Part shown: piece by piece, positions 64,000 to 64,000 of the stretch | Layout of the letters: the number at the start of each line of letters is the position of its first letter | How positions within the stretch are numbered: the first letter of the stretch is position 1 | NCBI GenBank assembly: GCA_947646735.1 | Contig: CANTFK010000921.1 | Coordinates: 310,001-374,000 of the forward strand | Reading direction: 5' to 3' | DNA length: 64,000 nucleotides | DNA from: Peronospora farinosa | Taxonomy: Eukaryota; Oomycota; Peronosporomycetes; Peronosporales; Peronosporaceae | Notes under the pieces: generated by a model | What the model was told of the DNA's origin: nothing | The model's database searches: none | The model's input: only the letters and a program-made list of their open reading frames with translations | Position numbers and translations under genes: made by a program

Positions 64000-64000
64000 A

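Overview
The window looks like repeat-rich nuclear DNA of an oomycete, most likely a Peronosporales plant pathogen (Phytophthora or downy-mildew type). Reasons: compact, mostly intronless genes; nested chromodomain-bearing Ty3/Gypsy LTR retrotransposons; a Gypsy lineage carrying a second RNase H (a type described in oomycetes); and an oomycete-like initiator before one gene. The genus cannot be fixed from sequence alone. No rRNA, tRNA or CRISPR was found.

Layout. 1-1550: C-terminal part of a LINE-type element. 1551-10475: Gypsy element A1 (+ strand), split just after its 5' LTR by a complete related element A2 (- strand, 2036-10080) with a 5-bp target duplication. 10480-20220: old Gypsy element B1, whose 5' half (LTR-gag-PR-RT) is inverted relative to its 3' half (RNase H-integrase-chromodomain). 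20225-22690: fragment C. 22935-35772: element B2, same lineage as B1, with almost identical LTRs but broken genes. 35773-51550: an island of host genes. It holds a seven-member family of small twin-CX9C (TRIAP1/Mdm35-like) proteins with long 11-residue-repeat tails, four of them in a 1713-bp tandem array; a dicarboxylate/amino-acid:cation symporter; and a secretory-pathway J-domain/thioredoxin-like protein. A retroelement fragment (E) truncates the first family member. 52933-54902: a second LINE fragment. 55005-63009: Gypsy element D, with its LTR/gag start inverted in place and a probable intron-containing host gene fragment before its 3' LTR. 63010-64000: an unrecognised ORF and two LTR pieces.

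Two themes stand out. First, the host family joins a mitochondrial intermembrane-space type CHCH module to a LEA-like amphipathic tail. It is being tandemly amplified, and two members have lost the CHCH half. Second, the Gypsy elements A2, B1, B2 and D each carry an antisense reading frame between (or overlapping) the chromodomain and the 3' LTR. In A2, B2 and D it encodes a coiled coil plus a basic NLS-like patch; in B1 and B2 a C-terminal block is recognisably homologous. Both themes deserve follow-up.

Nearly all retroelement genes are broken by frameshifts or stops, so their entries describe remnants. Homology calls rest on reading motifs and on comparison between copies inside this window; no database search was possible.
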